A stretch of DNA of 64,000 bases from Accumulibacter sp036625275 (GCF_036625275.1 NZ_JAZKUD010000008.1:33339-97338), one strand, 5' to 3'. Positions 1 through 9,694 are shown, numbered from the stretch's first letter. A program made the numbers and translations. Notes: generated by a model from the sequence alone, not told the origin.

Positions 1-243
1 GGCAAAGCATTCCAGGCCTTCACGCACCTTCGGCAGCATCGCCCGACCTTGGCTCGTCAGATCCAGTGCGCGCGTCAAGCGGTGAAAGAGCGGAAAACCG
101 AGGTATTCCTCAAGACCCCTGATCTGGTGGCTGATGGCGGTGGGCGTCACCGCCAATTCCTCGCTGGCATCCTTGAAACTGAGATGGCGAGCCGCCGCTT
201 CGAAGGCACGCAGCGAGTTCAGAGGGGGTAATCGGTAAGTCAT
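1..243 (-). CDS. LysR-family transcriptional regulator, N-terminal part (cut by window edge)
   Basis: The minus strand from 243 reads MTYRLPPLNSLRAFEAAARH and continues through a LysR-type winged helix-turn-helix, with 'SFKDASEELAVTPTAISHQI' in the recognition region and 'LEEYLGFPLFHR' after it. This N-terminus resembles the GcvA-like subgroup of LysR regulators. Only about 80 residues are inside the window, so the effector-binding domain is not visible. The gene is divergent from the small gene at 358, and LysR proteins often control a divergent neighbour. That link is inference. Confidence 0.85.
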   Translation of the reverse strand, partial: MTYRLPPLNSLRAFEAAARHLSFKDASEELAVTPTAISHQIRGLEEYLGFPLFHRLTRALDLTSQGRAMLPKVREGLECFA

Positions 244-357
244 ATGGAAGAGATATTCTCATTCATTGGCTGATTATTGATCGTTTGCCGGCATATCGGC
301 AAACAATTACAGTAGCGTCGCACTCTCGGGGACCGAGAAAACTCAAGGAAGAAACCC

Positions 358-537
358 ATGACAACCGACCTCAACCGCGAACAGATCATGATGATTGTCG
401 AGCGCGCACGCGCTCAGCGCAGCATCGCCACCGGCAAGCTCTACGCCGCCATCACCCACCAATCGCTTGTCTGGCTGGCCAGAGGGATCGACAGATTCCT
501 GCATCTCCTGCTGATGTCGCCGATGGCGCACCGTTAA
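358..537 (+). CDS. small hypothetical protein (59 aa) divergent from the LysR gene
   Basis: An open frame starts at ATG 358 behind a good ribosome site (AAGGAAG, 345-351) and encodes 59 residues starting MTTDLNREQIMMIVERARAQ. The middle is Arg/Ala-rich and the C-terminus has a short hydrophobic helix (FLHLLLMSP). I do not recognise a family. The gene is divergent from the LysR regulator with about 114 bp between starts, which suggests control by it. The stop codon lies inside the repeat element that begins at about 531, so the last two residues and the stop come from repeat sequence. The longer overlapping frame from 285 lacks a ribosome site and was not used. Confidence 0.55.
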   Translation: MTTDLNREQIMMIVERARAQRSIATGKLYAAITHQSLVWLARGIDRFLHLLLMSPMAHR

Positions 538-740
538 TGTGAAAGTCGCGTATGCGACTCACGAACCTCCCCTCCCCCTCGCGAGGGCGAAGGCGGGGTT
601 TCGCGGAGCACTGCTCCGCGCCGCCGTAGCCGGCCCACGATGCAGCGCGGGCCGTGGGAGGGGTTGAGGGAGAGGAAAACGGTCATGACTTTTATAATCG
701 AGGTACCTGGAAAAGTCATGACCGTTAATGTGAAAGTCAC
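531..740. repeat. modular palindromic repeat, family A copy 1 (inverted, long form)
   Basis: This copy is bounded by an exact 17-bp direct repeat CCGTTAATGTGAAAGTC at 531-547 and 722-738. Inside are, in order: a hairpin at 539-562 (GTGAAAGTCGCG / CGACTCAC); a GC-rich block with the palindrome CGCGGAGCACTGCTCCGCG at about 602-620; and an inverted repeat AACGGTCATGACTTTT / AAAAGTCATGACCGTT at 678-726. Related copies lie at 7928, 28464, 31174 and 61094; those lack this terminal duplication. I see no gene in the remaining 741-1002 stretch. Confidence 0.8.
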
Positions 741-1002
741 GTGTGGCGCTTGCTCGGGGGGTGCAAACACCCACCTCACTGATCCGCAACAACGCAGTGG
801 CAAGGCCATTCGGCTCAACGACAAGACGGTGACTCTGGCCTTCGGAGGTCAGAAATGGCGGGGCCGGCTATACCTTGCTGCACTGGGTGGTGGATGCGCA
901 GGCCAGCAAAAGCGAAGTGTTTGAACTCGGGACGGCCAGCGAGGAAGCTGATCACCGAGAGATTTGATGCCAGTCCGCAAAGCGCTGGCCGGGCGGGTCG
1001 TC

Positions 1003-3696
1003 TCAGCCGTGCAAGGGCTTGATGGCGCGCTTCACTCCCGGAAGTTCCGGATGTGGATGGATCGTGAAGCCAAGTTTTCGCATCATGCGCAACATCTTGT
1101 GGTTGGTCCCCAGCAGATCGCCGACCAGGGCTCGATAGCCCTTGCTTCGGGCACAGTCGATCAATACCGCGATCAGGCGGCGGCCCAGCCCGAACTGCTG
1201 CCATTGGTCGTCGATGGCGACGGCAAACTCCACCGACTCCCCGTCCGGAGTCAGGACGTAGCGGGCACTGCCGATCTGCGTCTCGCGACCCGTGTCGTCG
1301 ATGGTCGTGGCGATCATCGCGAGCTCACGATCGTAGTCGATCTGCGTAAAGCGTACGATTACCGGCAGCGGCAGTTCGAGGATCGATTCCATGAAGCGGA
1401 AGTATCGTGATTCTTCGGACAGGTTCCTGACGAATTCACGTTCCAGGTCGGCATCTTCGGGGCGAACCGGACGAATGGTGACGGTGCTGCCGTTGGGCAT
1501 CTGCCACTTCTGTATCAGGTGCACCGGGTAAGGATGAATCGCCATGTGCGCATAGCGCTCGCCACCGGTACCGAGGGCGTGGTCGATGACGATCCGGGCA
1601 TCGACCACGATGGCCCCGTGTTCATCGACGATCAGTGGATTCAGATCAAGCTCCTTGATCCATGGCAGGTCGCAGACCAACTCGGAAATGCACACCAGTA
1701 CCTCCTCCAGCGCATCGTACTTGACCGCCGGATGGCTGTGGAACTTTCCGAGCATCCTCGATGCGCCATTCGACTCGATCAGATCCCTGGCGAGGAAGCG
1801 GTTCAAGGGTGGAATCGCCAGCGAACGCTCGTTGAAGATCTCGGCGTCGAAGCCACCCGCGCCAAAACAGATCAGCGGACCGAAAAGCGGATCACGAAAT
1901 ACCCCGATCATCAATTCGCGACCATGCGGCCGCGAAAGGTAAGGTTCGATCGAGACCCCATTCACCACTGCCTCCGGGTAACGCAGTTGCACCGTGTTGA
2001 TGATGTCGTGGTACGCGTTCCACACGGCTTGGGTATTGGCAATGTTCAGGCGCACACCGCCGGCTTCCGACTTGCGCGTCAGATCCGGAGAATCGACCTT
2101 CATGGCGACCGGAAAGCCGATTTGCTCGGCGACAAAGAGCGCTTCACTGGCGCTGCGTGCCATCATCGTTTGTGCGACGGGGACGTTGAAAGTGCGCAGA
2201 ATGGCCTTCGATTCCATCTCCGACAAGACCTTGCGGCGCTCGCCCAACAGGGTCTCGATCAGCATGCGGCCGCCGCGCTCGCCGGTCAGCCCGGACTGGC
2301 GGGTCGGGCCAGGCGTCTGCAAGAGCAGTTTCTGGTTACGGAAGTACTTGGAAATCGTGTGGAACAGTTCAATCACCGTTTCGGGCGTACGGAACACTGG
2401 AATCCCTGCCTCTTCCAGCAGTCGGCGGGCCTCGGCAACCTGCCGACCACCCATCCAGCAGCAGGAGATGGTCAGGCTGACCTCCTCGGCAACATCGATG
2501 ATCGCCTGGGCGACTTCCATCGGCTCGGTCATCGCCTGTGGCGAGAGCATCACCAGCGTGCTGTCCACATTCTCGTCGACGGCCACCGCCAGAATTGTTT
2601 CACGATAGCGCTCGGGTGTGGCGTCGCCACCGATGTCGATCGGGTTGAGATAAGAGCAATCAGCAGGCAGGATCTGTTTCAGCTTGTTGCAGGTTTCAGG
2701 CGACAGGCTGGCGAGCGGAATGCCCAGATCGCCGGCACGGTCGGCCGCGACAGCGCCCGGACCGCCGCCGTTGGTGACGATCGCCAGACGGTCGCCGCGA
2801 GGATGGAACTTCGACGACAGGGCCTTGGCCGCATAGAACAACTGTCCGATATTCTGTACGCGCACCGCCCCGGTACGGCGCAGCGCAGCGTCGAATACGG
2901 CGTCAGGAACCGCGGCCATGCCGGAATGCGCGACCGCAGCCTGCGCTCCCAGTTCGTGCCGCCCCGCTTTCAGGAGGATGATCGGCTTGATCCGGGCCGC
3001 CGAGCGTAGAGCGCTCATGAAACGTCGGGCGTTGCGGATACCTTCGACGTACATCAGGATGTAACGCGTTTTGTCGTCATAGATCAGATAATCGAGAATC
3101 TCGCCGAAATCGACGTCCACGGTCACGCCCAGGGAAATCACCGAAGAGAATCCGATCCGACTCGTCTCGGCCCAATCCAGGACTGCTGAACACATGGCGC
3201 CGGACTGTGCAACCAGAGCCAGATCACCAGGCTCGGCGCTCACCCTGGTAAAGGTTGCGTTCAGACCGATGTCAGGGCGAATGACTCCCAGGCAGTTCGG
3301 TCCCAGAATCCGCACGTTGTAGCTACGTGCGATTTCCACCACCTTGCGCTCCAATGCCGCACCGCTGCTGCCGGCCTCGGAAAAGCCGGAAGCGATGACG
3401 ATCGTATTACGCACGCCACAACGCCCACATTGCTCCATGATGCGGGGGACGGTCTGTGGTCGGGTGGCGATGATCGCCAGATCGATGCGGCCGCCGATCC
3501 GTTCGACCGATTTGTACGCGGGTTGGCCCTGAATCGTTTCGTGCTGGGGATTGACCGCGTAGACCTGTCCCCGGTAGCGCGAATGCAGGATATTCTTGAA
3601 AATGATGTTGCCGACCGATTTCTCCCGATCTGACGCGCCGATCACGGCGACCGATTTGGGTTCGAACAGTGAGGTCAGATAGTGCTGCATCAACAT
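1003..3696 (-). CDS. Pat-like protein: NDP-forming acyl-CoA synthetase domains fused to GNAT acetyltransferase
   Basis: The 897-residue protein has the domain order of the Pat/PatZ (YfiQ) protein acetyltransferases. A CoA-binding Rossmann domain comes first ('VAVIGASDREKSVGNIIF'), then a succinyl-CoA-ligase-like domain and an ATP-grasp domain ('SEMESKAILRTFNVPVAQT', about residue 490). A C-terminal GNAT domain follows ('QQFGLGRRLIAVLI', about residue 835). Known Pat proteins acetylate lysines of metabolic enzymes such as acetyl-CoA synthetase. The gene is last in a minus-strand row after glgC, glgA and a DUF1015 gene, 72 bp behind the latter, so control of carbon-storage enzymes by acetylation is a reasonable inference. 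The start has GGAAGG about eight bases upstream. Confidence 0.85.
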   Translation of the reverse strand: MLMQHYLTSLFEPKSVAVIGASDREKSVGNIIFKNILHSRYRGQVYAVNPQHETIQGQPAYKSVERIGGRIDLAIIATRPQTVPRIMEQCGRCGVRNTIVIASGFSEAGSSGAALERKVVEIARSYNVRILGPNCLGVIRPDIGLNATFTRVSAEPGDLALVAQSGAMCSAVLDWAETSRIGFSSVISLGVTVDVDFGEILDYLIYDDKTRYILMYVEGIRNARRFMSALRSAARIKPIILLKAGRHELGAQAAVAHSGMAAVPDAVFDAALRRTGAVRVQNIGQLFYAAKALSSKFHPRGDRLAIVTNGGGPGAVAADRAGDLGIPLASLSPETCNKLKQILPADCSYLNPIDIGGDATPERYRETILAVAVDENVDSTLVMLSPQAMTEPMEVAQAIIDVAEEVSLTISCCWMGGRQVAEARRLLEEAGIPVFRTPETVIELFHTISKYFRNQKLLLQTPGPTRQSGLTGERGGRMLIETLLGERRKVLSEMESKAILRTFNVPVAQTMMARSASEALFVAEQIGFPVAMKVDSPDLTRKSEAGGVRLNIANTQAVWNAYHDIINTVQLRYPEAVVNGVSIEPYLSRPHGRELMIGVFRDPLFGPLICFGAGGFDAEIFNERSLAIPPLNRFLARDLIESNGASRMLGKFHSHPAVKYDALEEVLVCISELVCDLPWIKELDLNPLIVDEHGAIVVDARIVIDHALGTGGERYAHMAIHPYPVHLIQKWQMPNGSTVTIRPVRPEDADLEREFVRNLSEESRYFRFMESILELPLPVIVRFTQIDYDRELAMIATTIDDTGRETQIGSARYVLTPDGESVEFAVAIDDQWQQFGLGRRLIAVLIDCARSKGYRALVGDLLGTNHKMLRMMRKLGFTIHPHPELPGVKRAIKPLHG

Positions 3697-3768
3697 GGTG
3701 GAGCCTTCCCGGATTTCAGCAGGAGCGATACATTCTTCGGACGCAAGATTAAGGCATTGCCGGTTGGC

Positions 3769-5019
3769 CTAATCCGGATCGAGTAGATACGATACCAGTC
3801 CGTCAGCAAGCTTCGGTTCAAACCAGGTCGACTTGGGTGGCATGACCTGGCCGGCGTCGGCAACGGCCATCAGATCGGCCATCTGCGTCGGATACATGGC
3901 AAAGGCGACGGCCATTTCGCCGCTGTTCACCCGCCGTTCGAGTTCGGACAGGCCACGCATGCCGCCGACAAAGTCGATACGGGTGTCTCGGCGCAGATCG
4001 GTGATCCCGAGCAAGGGATCGAGAATTTGCTCGGCAAGTACCGAGACGTCGAGCTGGCGCACCGGGTCCGAGACGGGAATCAGCCCGGATCGAATCTCCA
4101 GCCGATACCACCGGCCACCGAGGTACATGCCGCAAACGCCGCGACGTTCGGGTTTGACCGGCGTTCTGGACGCGCTGACAGCGTAGCATTTGCTGACCGC
4201 TACCAGAAAGGCTTCCTCAGTCAAACCGTTGAGGTCCCGTACCACCCGGTTGTAATCCATGATCAGCATCTGTGAAGCCGGAAAGATCACCGAGAGAAAG
4301 AACTCGGCACTGTCGGATGCATGGTTCTGGTGACGCCGAATTGCCGCAACCCGCGCGGCCGCCGCCGAGCGATGGTGACCATCGGCGATGTAGAGATTGG
4401 GCATGGCGCCAAACACCGCGCCGATGCGTGCAATGCTGGCAAGGTCGTCAATCGCCCACAGCGTATGCCTGATGCCATCGTCAGCGGTCAAATCGGCAAT
4501 CGGTGGGCTGTCGGTCGCGAGCGCGAGCAGTTGCTCTGCCTTGACGCTGTCCGGGTGAGCGAGCAGCACTGGTCCGGTCTGCGCATTCAGCGCCTCGATC
4601 TGGCGTACCCGGTCATCTTCCTTGTCCGGCCTCGTAAACTCGTGTCTGCGGATACGGTGGCTGTCGTAGGCGGCGACCGACGCGGTGGCGACCAGCCCGG
4701 TCTGGACGTGCTCGCCCATGATCAGCCGATAGGCGTAATAACAGGTGCGTGGATCACGGCAAAGCACCCCATCATCGATCATCCGCTGAAAATTCTCGGC
4801 CGACCTGGCATACACCTCCGGTGAATAGTGATCGACCTCCGGTGGCAGATCGATTTCCGCTCTGGAGACATGCAGAAAGGACAGCGGCTTGCCGATTACC
4901 GCTTGCCGGGCCTCGGTGCTGGAGAGAACATCGTAAGGTGGTGCAGCGACTGCGGCAGCGTCTGCGCGGCGCGGACGCAGGCCGGCGAAGGGTCGAATCA
5001 GGCAATGATCAAGGGACAC
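3769..5019 (-). CDS. DUF1015 family protein
   Basis: The 416-residue product carries the DUF1015 hallmarks: an N-terminal 'RPFAGLRP' segment with 'APPYDVLS', a central 'ADGHHRSAAAARVA' motif (about residue 218) and a C-terminal 'MPPKSTWFEPKLADGLV'. The biochemical role of this family is not established. I chose the GTG start at 5019 because AGGAG lies seven bases upstream and the family's N-terminus begins there. A longer frame to 5079 adds 20 poorly conserved residues. The gene follows glgA by 98 bp in the same direction and probably belongs to the glycogen transcript. Confidence 0.8.
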   Translation of the reverse strand: MSLDHCLIRPFAGLRPRRADAAAVAAPPYDVLSSTEARQAVIGKPLSFLHVSRAEIDLPPEVDHYSPEVYARSAENFQRMIDDGVLCRDPRTCYYAYRLIMGEHVQTGLVATASVAAYDSHRIRRHEFTRPDKEDDRVRQIEALNAQTGPVLLAHPDSVKAEQLLALATDSPPIADLTADDGIRHTLWAIDDLASIARIGAVFGAMPNLYIADGHHRSAAAARVAAIRRHQNHASDSAEFFLSVIFPASQMLIMDYNRVVRDLNGLTEEAFLVAVSKCYAVSASRTPVKPERRGVCGMYLGGRWYRLEIRSGLIPVSDPVRQLDVSVLAEQILDPLLGITDLRRDTRIDFVGGMRGLSELERRVNSGEMAVAFAMYPTQMADLMAVADAGQVMPPKSTWFEPKLADGLVSYLLDPD

Positions 5020-5117
5020 GAGATTCTCCTGTGGGAGCTTGTTTCCGGAAGCGACCGGCATGCCCATCACGCAGGGCATGGCGCCGGTCAGTTGAAGACG
5101 CTCGGATACCCGGTTGT

Positions 5118-6563
5118 TCAGATACTCCGGTACAGCGCCTCATAGCGTGCAGCCGAATCGGCCCAGGAGAAATCCTGCGCCATGCCGCGCCGTTGCAACT
5201 GGTGCCACGTCGACGGGTGGTCGCGGTAGAGCGCACAGGCCTCGCTCAGGCAATTGGCCAAGGCGCGACTGCTGGGATCGTCAAAGACGAAACCGTTGGC
5301 TGTGCCGTCCTTGAGGTTGCCCGGCGTGGCATCCGTGACGGTATCGGCCAGGCCGCCAACTCGCCGCACCAGCGGCAGGGTGCCATAGCGCAGGGCATAC
5401 AACTGGGTCAGGCCGCACGGCTCGAAACGCGATGGAACCAGGAGAACGTCGGCCGCGGCGATGATGCGATGCGCCAGCGCTTCATCATAGCCGAGATGTA
5501 CCGATACGGTATGGGGATGTGCCGCCGCTGCGGTCCTGAAACCTGCTTCAATTTCCGCTTCGCCACTGCCGATCACGACCAGTTGTCCGCCCTCGGTTCG
5601 CAGTTCGTGCAGGCACGCGAGGACCAGATCCATGCCTTTCTGCGATGTCAGTCGACTGACTACGGCGAATAAAGGCGTTTTCCCCCGAACCGCAAAGCCC
5701 ATTTCAGCTTGCAGCTTGAGTTTGCAAACCTTTTTGCCTCGCAGCTTGTCGGCACTGTAGCCCTTGGGTAGCGCCGGGTCTTTGGTCGGATCCCATACCG
5801 AATAATCCACCCCGTTGAGAATACCCGACAGATGCCCGCCACGATCACGTAGTAGCCCATCCAGACCCCAACCGTGCTTTGGCGTACAGATCTCATGGGC
5901 ATAGGTCGGGCTGACCGTGTTCACTCGCTTGGCGTGCACGAGTGCCGATTTCATGAACGACAGGTGTCCATAAAATTCGAGTGCGCTTTGATCAGCACCG
6001 GTAATCAGCAAGCCGAGGTCCGTATGGTGGTCGAGAGGAAATAGCCCACGGAATGCAAGGTTGTGAATCGTGAACACCGTTGCGGTATTCAGCGCCGGGT
6101 TCTGCGCAATATAGGCCGGCGCCAGACCCGCGTGCCAGTCGTGCGCATGAACCACCTCCGGCTGCCAGGATTCGTCCAGCTCGCCGGCAGCCAGATGCGC
6201 TGCAATCCAGCCGAGGAGAGCATAGCGCCGATGATTGTCATTCCAGTCGCGACCGTCTGGTCCGAGATACGGATCGCCATCACGCCGGTAAAGGAAGGGG
6301 GCGTCGATGACGTATGCCAGCAAGCCACTGTCCGGAAGACGACCCAGTCGCAGCGTGATGACCGCCGCCCCGAACGCTGGTCCGAGGCGGATCAGCGGCT
6401 TCTGGTCGCTGACGCCGTTGAGAATCGCCGGCATTCCGGGCAACAGCACGCGGACATCCAGACCGCGTGCTGCAAGCGCGACGGGCAAGGCAGCGACGAC
6501 GTCAGCAAGGCCGCCGGTCTTGACCAGCGGATAGATTTCGGCGGCAACGTGCAGGATGCGCAA
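5118..6563 (-). CDS. glgA: glycogen synthase (ADP-glucose)
   Basis: The 481-residue enzyme transfers glucose from ADP-glucose to a growing alpha-1,4-glucan in the cytoplasm. It starts MRILHVAAEIYPLVKTGGLA, with the KTGGL ADP-glucose-binding motif at residues 15-19. The C-terminal GT-B half has 'VPSRFEPCGLTQLYALRYG', the GT5 nucleotide-sugar motif. Length matches bacterial GlgA. The start lies 19 bp after the glgC stop, so the two are co-transcribed as glgC-glgA. Confidence 0.95.
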   Translation of the reverse strand: MRILHVAAEIYPLVKTGGLADVVAALPVALAARGLDVRVLLPGMPAILNGVSDQKPLIRLGPAFGAAVITLRLGRLPDSGLLAYVIDAPFLYRRDGDPYLGPDGRDWNDNHRRYALLGWIAAHLAAGELDESWQPEVVHAHDWHAGLAPAYIAQNPALNTATVFTIHNLAFRGLFPLDHHTDLGLLITGADQSALEFYGHLSFMKSALVHAKRVNTVSPTYAHEICTPKHGWGLDGLLRDRGGHLSGILNGVDYSVWDPTKDPALPKGYSADKLRGKKVCKLKLQAEMGFAVRGKTPLFAVVSRLTSQKGMDLVLACLHELRTEGGQLVVIGSGEAEIEAGFRTAAAAHPHTVSVHLGYDEALAHRIIAAADVLLVPSRFEPCGLTQLYALRYGTLPLVRRVGGLADTVTDATPGNLKDGTANGFVFDDPSSRALANCLSEACALYRDHPSTWHQLQRRGMAQDFSWADSAARYEALYRSI

Positions 6564-6582
6564 GAGAGACTTGATTTCCTGA

Positions 6583-7851
6583 TCAGGTGAGCTGTTCGAG
6601 CATTTTCCGGGTAATCAGCGTGATGCCGTTCTCGGTACGGCGGAAGCGACGCGCATCTTCAACCGGGTCTTCTCCGATCACCATGTTCGCCGGGATATTG
6701 CAATCGCTGTCCACGACGCAGTGGCTGAGGCGGGCCCGGCTGCCGATCGTCGAATCGGGAAGGATAACCGATAGATTGACCCGTGAATAGGAATGAACAC
6801 GGCAACCGGAGAACAGCAGCGATCGGTTGACTTCTCCGGAAACGATACAGCCGCTGGAGACCGAAGACTCGATGGCATTACCGCGCCGGTCGAGATGGTT
6901 GTGCACGAACTTGGCGGGGGGGAATTGTTGTTGATAAGTCCACACTGGCCAGTTGCGGTCGTAGAGATTCAGCGCCGGCACCGTCGCAGTGAGATCGATG
7001 TTCGCATCCCAGTAGGAATCGATCGTCCCTGCGTCACGCCAATAATACTCTCTGAACTGCTCGTCCGGGGCGACGATGCAACTGCGTGAGAAGGAGTGCG
7101 CTGCGGCCACGCGGTTCTTCACGGCATGCGGAATGATGTTCTTGCCGAAATCATGGTCAGAGGCTGGGTCGTTGATGTCGCGCGCCAGTTCGGCATACAG
7201 GTATTGAGCATTGAATACGTAAACCCCCATGCTGCACAACGACATATCGGGCTTGCCCGGCATCGCCGGTGGGTTGGCAGGTTTCTCGACAAAGTCGGTG
7301 ATCATGCCGTTTTCATCGACGTCCATGACCCCGAAGCCACTGGCTTCGTGACGCGGGACTTCGATACAGGCCACCGTACACTCGGCACCGCTCTCGACAT
7401 GGTCAACCAGCATCACGGCGTAGTTCATTTTGTAAACATGGTCGCCCGCCAGGATCACGACGAACTCGGGTTTGGGCCGATAGGTCTCGAGGATGTCGAT
7501 GTTCTGGTACACCGCGTCGGCGGTACCCCGATACCAGGATTCTTCGTCGATACGCTGCTGTGCCGGAAGCAGGTCGACGAACTCGTTAACCTCACCATGC
7601 AGGAAGTTCCAGCCGCGCTGCAGGTGGCGCAAGAGGCTGTGTGACTTGTATTGGGTGACCACGCCAATTCGCCTGATCTGCGAGTTGACGCAGTTGGACA
7701 AGGCGAAGTCGATGATCCGGAACTTGCCGCCGAAATGGACCGCCGGCTTGGCACGGCGATCCGTCAGTTCGTGCAACCGGCTGCCGCGTCCACCAGCAAG
7801 GACCAGGGCAATCGCCTTGCGTGGCAACTGGAATGTCTTTCTGTCAACCAT
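6583..7851 (-). CDS. glgC: glucose-1-phosphate adenylyltransferase
   Basis: The 422-residue enzyme makes ADP-glucose from ATP and glucose-1-phosphate, the committed step of glycogen synthesis. The nucleotidyltransferase signature 'ALVLAGGRGSRLHELTDRRA' is near the N-terminus and 'ILAGDHVYKMNY' lies at about residue 135. The C-terminal third has the left-handed beta-helix pattern of GlgC. It is the first gene of the glgC-glgA-DUF1015-pat row. A family A repeat sits just upstream at 7928-8045, between this start and the pgm stop, so any glgC promoter must lie in or next to the repeat. Confidence 0.95.
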   Translation of the reverse strand: MVDRKTFQLPRKAIALVLAGGRGSRLHELTDRRAKPAVHFGGKFRIIDFALSNCVNSQIRRIGVVTQYKSHSLLRHLQRGWNFLHGEVNEFVDLLPAQQRIDEESWYRGTADAVYQNIDILETYRPKPEFVVILAGDHVYKMNYAVMLVDHVESGAECTVACIEVPRHEASGFGVMDVDENGMITDFVEKPANPPAMPGKPDMSLCSMGVYVFNAQYLYAELARDINDPASDHDFGKNIIPHAVKNRVAAAHSFSRSCIVAPDEQFREYYWRDAGTIDSYWDANIDLTATVPALNLYDRNWPVWTYQQQFPPAKFVHNHLDRRGNAIESSVSSGCIVSGEVNRSLLFSGCRVHSYSRVNLSVILPDSTIGSRARLSHCVVDSDCNIPANMVIGEDPVEDARRFRRTENGITLITRKMLEQLT

Positions 7852-7927
7852 TTTGCTATCCCCTTCTGAAATTGATTCATCGCATCAGGTGGCGCTCGTC
7901 ACCCATTCTTTGCTGCGTAGCCGGTTC

Positions 7928-8045
7928 TGACGGCCATGACTTCTCCGGGTACACCCCAATCATGAAAGTCATGACCATTTCCTTCTTCCCGACCTCTCCA
8001 CTGCAAGGGGAGGGGAGATTCGTGAGTCGCTGACGCGACTTTCAC
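7928..8045. repeat. modular palindromic repeat, family A copy 2 (divergent)
   Basis: This 118-bp copy has the inverted repeat GGCCATGACTT / AAAGTCATGACC at 7931-7977. A C-rich/G-rich stretch follows, then the terminal hairpin GTGAGTCGC / GCGACTTTCAC at 8022-8045. It lacks the long GC insert of copies 1 and 5 and is the most diverged of the five. It fills most of the gap between glgC and pgm, which are transcribed in the same direction, and may act as a transcript-end or mRNA-stability structure. Confidence 0.7.
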
Positions 8046-8050
8046 ATCAA

Positions 8051-9694
8051 CTAACTGATCACATCCGGCTCTTTTCTGCCCGTGATCGCGGCAATCCGTG
8101 CCACCGCGTCGGCCAGGCCGACCAGTGGCGCCAATGCCTCTTGAGTAGGAATTTCGTGTTCGCCGGGGTCGGCGATAAAACGTTCGAGATAGACGCGCAA
8201 GGTGGCTCCCTCGGTGCCTGTACCCGACAAGCGAAATACCGCCCGCGAACCATCGTCGAGCAGGATGCGGATCCCCTGACGCTCCGAACGTGAGCCATCA
8301 ACCGGATCAACATAGGCGAAATCATCGGCGGCCGCAATGCGCAGGCCCTCGTACTCCGAGCCCGGCAGCTGCGCAAGACGAGCCCGCAATTCATTCATCA
8401 GGCGATCACCTTGCGCAATCTCGATGCCTTCGTAATCGTGGCGGGAGTAGACATTGCGCCCGAAGCGCCGCCAGTGTTCACGAACGATCACGTCGGCAGG
8501 CAGGTCGCGCACGGCCAGAATGTTGAGCCAGTAGAGTACTGCCCACAGGCCATCCTTCTCGCGCACATGATTGGAACCGGTACCCGCGCTTTCTTCGCCA
8601 CACAGGGTGCACCGGCCGGCATCCAGCAGCGACCCAAAATACTTCCAGCCGGTCGGTGTTTCATAGCAAGGAATGCCGAGTGCAGCAGCGACGCGGTCGA
8701 CTGCACAACTCGTCGGCATTGAACGTGCGACACCCGCCAGGCCGCTCGCGTAAGCCGGAATCAGCGCATGGTTGGCGGCGAGAACGGCCAGACTATCGCT
8801 CGGACTCACCACGAAATTACGGCCGACGATCATATTGCGGTCGCCGTCCCCATCAGAGGCGGCACCAAAGGAGAGGCCCGAACGGCTGTCAGCCAGTGCC
8901 GCCACCAGATCAGCCGCGTATACCGGGTTGGGATCGGGGTGGCCACCTGCGAAATCGGGCAGCGGGATACCGTTGACGACCGTACCGGGGGGGGCACCGA
9001 GACGATTCTCGAGAATTTCCAGCGCATAGGGGCCAGTGACTGCGTGCATCGCATCGAAACGCATGCGAAAGTCCGGGCGAGCCAGCAGACGGGCAATGCG
9101 GTCGAAGTCGAACAGGGATTCGAGGAGTTCGGCGTAGTCGGCAACCGGATCGATGATGCTGACCACCATGTCACCGATGCGCGTCTCGCCCTCCTTGCTC
9201 AGGTCGATATCCGGGGACTCGACGGTATCATAGGAACTGATTTCCTGGGTGCGCAAATAAACGGCATCGGTAAAGCTTTCGTTGGCTGGTCCGCCATTGC
9301 CAAGGTTGTACTTGATGCCGAAATCCCCGTCCGGACCGCCCGAGTTGTGGCTGGCCGACAGGATGATACCGCCAAAAGCCTGCCATTTGCGGATGACGGC
9401 GCTGGCCGCCGGGGTGGACAGAATGCCGTTGCGACCAACCAGTACGCGACCAAAACCGGTCGCCGCCGCCATGCGCAGGATGGTTTGAATGGCGACATCG
9501 TTGTAATAGCGGCCATCGCCACCCAGGACCAGCGTCTGGCCCTGCTGACCAGACAAGGTATCGAAGATGGCTTGTACGAAATTCTCAAGATACCGCGCCT
9601 GCCGAAATACGGTCACTTTCTTCCGCAACCCGGATGTCCCCGGCTTCTGACCGGAGAAAGGCGTACTGGGAACGCTGATCACCTGCATAGTCAT
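8051..9694 (-). CDS. pgm: phosphoglucomutase (alpha-D-glucose)
   Basis: The 547-residue enzyme interconverts glucose-6-phosphate and glucose-1-phosphate, feeding GlgC. The N-terminus 'SGQKPGTSGLRKKV' is typical of alpha-phosphoglucomutase. The catalytic phosphoserine loop is 'GGIILSASHNSGGPDGDFGI' (about residue 115), and the metal loop 'SDGDGDRNMI' is near residue 290. The ATG at 9694 is preferred because GAGG lies six bases upstream; GTG at 9709 and ATG at 9688 are alternatives. It lies between pgi and glgC on one strand, which places glucose-phosphate conversion with glycogen synthesis. Confidence 0.95.
   Translation of the reverse strand: MTMQVISVPSTPFSGQKPGTSGLRKKVTVFRQARYLENFVQAIFDTLSGQQGQTLVLGGDGRYYNDVAIQTILRMAAATGFGRVLVGRNGILSTPAASAVIRKWQAFGGIILSASHNSGGPDGDFGIKYNLGNGGPANESFTDAVYLRTQEISSYDTVESPDIDLSKEGETRIGDMVVSIIDPVADYAELLESLFDFDRIARLLARPDFRMRFDAMHAVTGPYALEILENRLGAPPGTVVNGIPLPDFAGGHPDPNPVYAADLVAALADSRSGLSFGAASDGDGDRNMIVGRNFVVSPSDSLAVLAANHALIPAYASGLAGVARSMPTSCAVDRVAAALGIPCYETPTGWKYFGSLLDAGRCTLCGEESAGTGSNHVREKDGLWAVLYWLNILAVRDLPADVIVREHWRRFGRNVYSRHDYEGIEIAQGDRLMNELRARLAQLPGSEYEGLRIAAADDFAYVDPVDGSRSERQGIRILLDDGSRAVFRLSGTGTEGATLRVYLERFIADPGEHEIPTQEALAPLVGLADAVARIAAITGRKEPDVIS

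Noticed and set aside
1519..3009. A 496-codon plus-strand frame opposite the Pat-like gene
   Set aside because: It has low-complexity His/Arg/Asp-rich translation typical of antisense GC-rich DNA, with no family motif.
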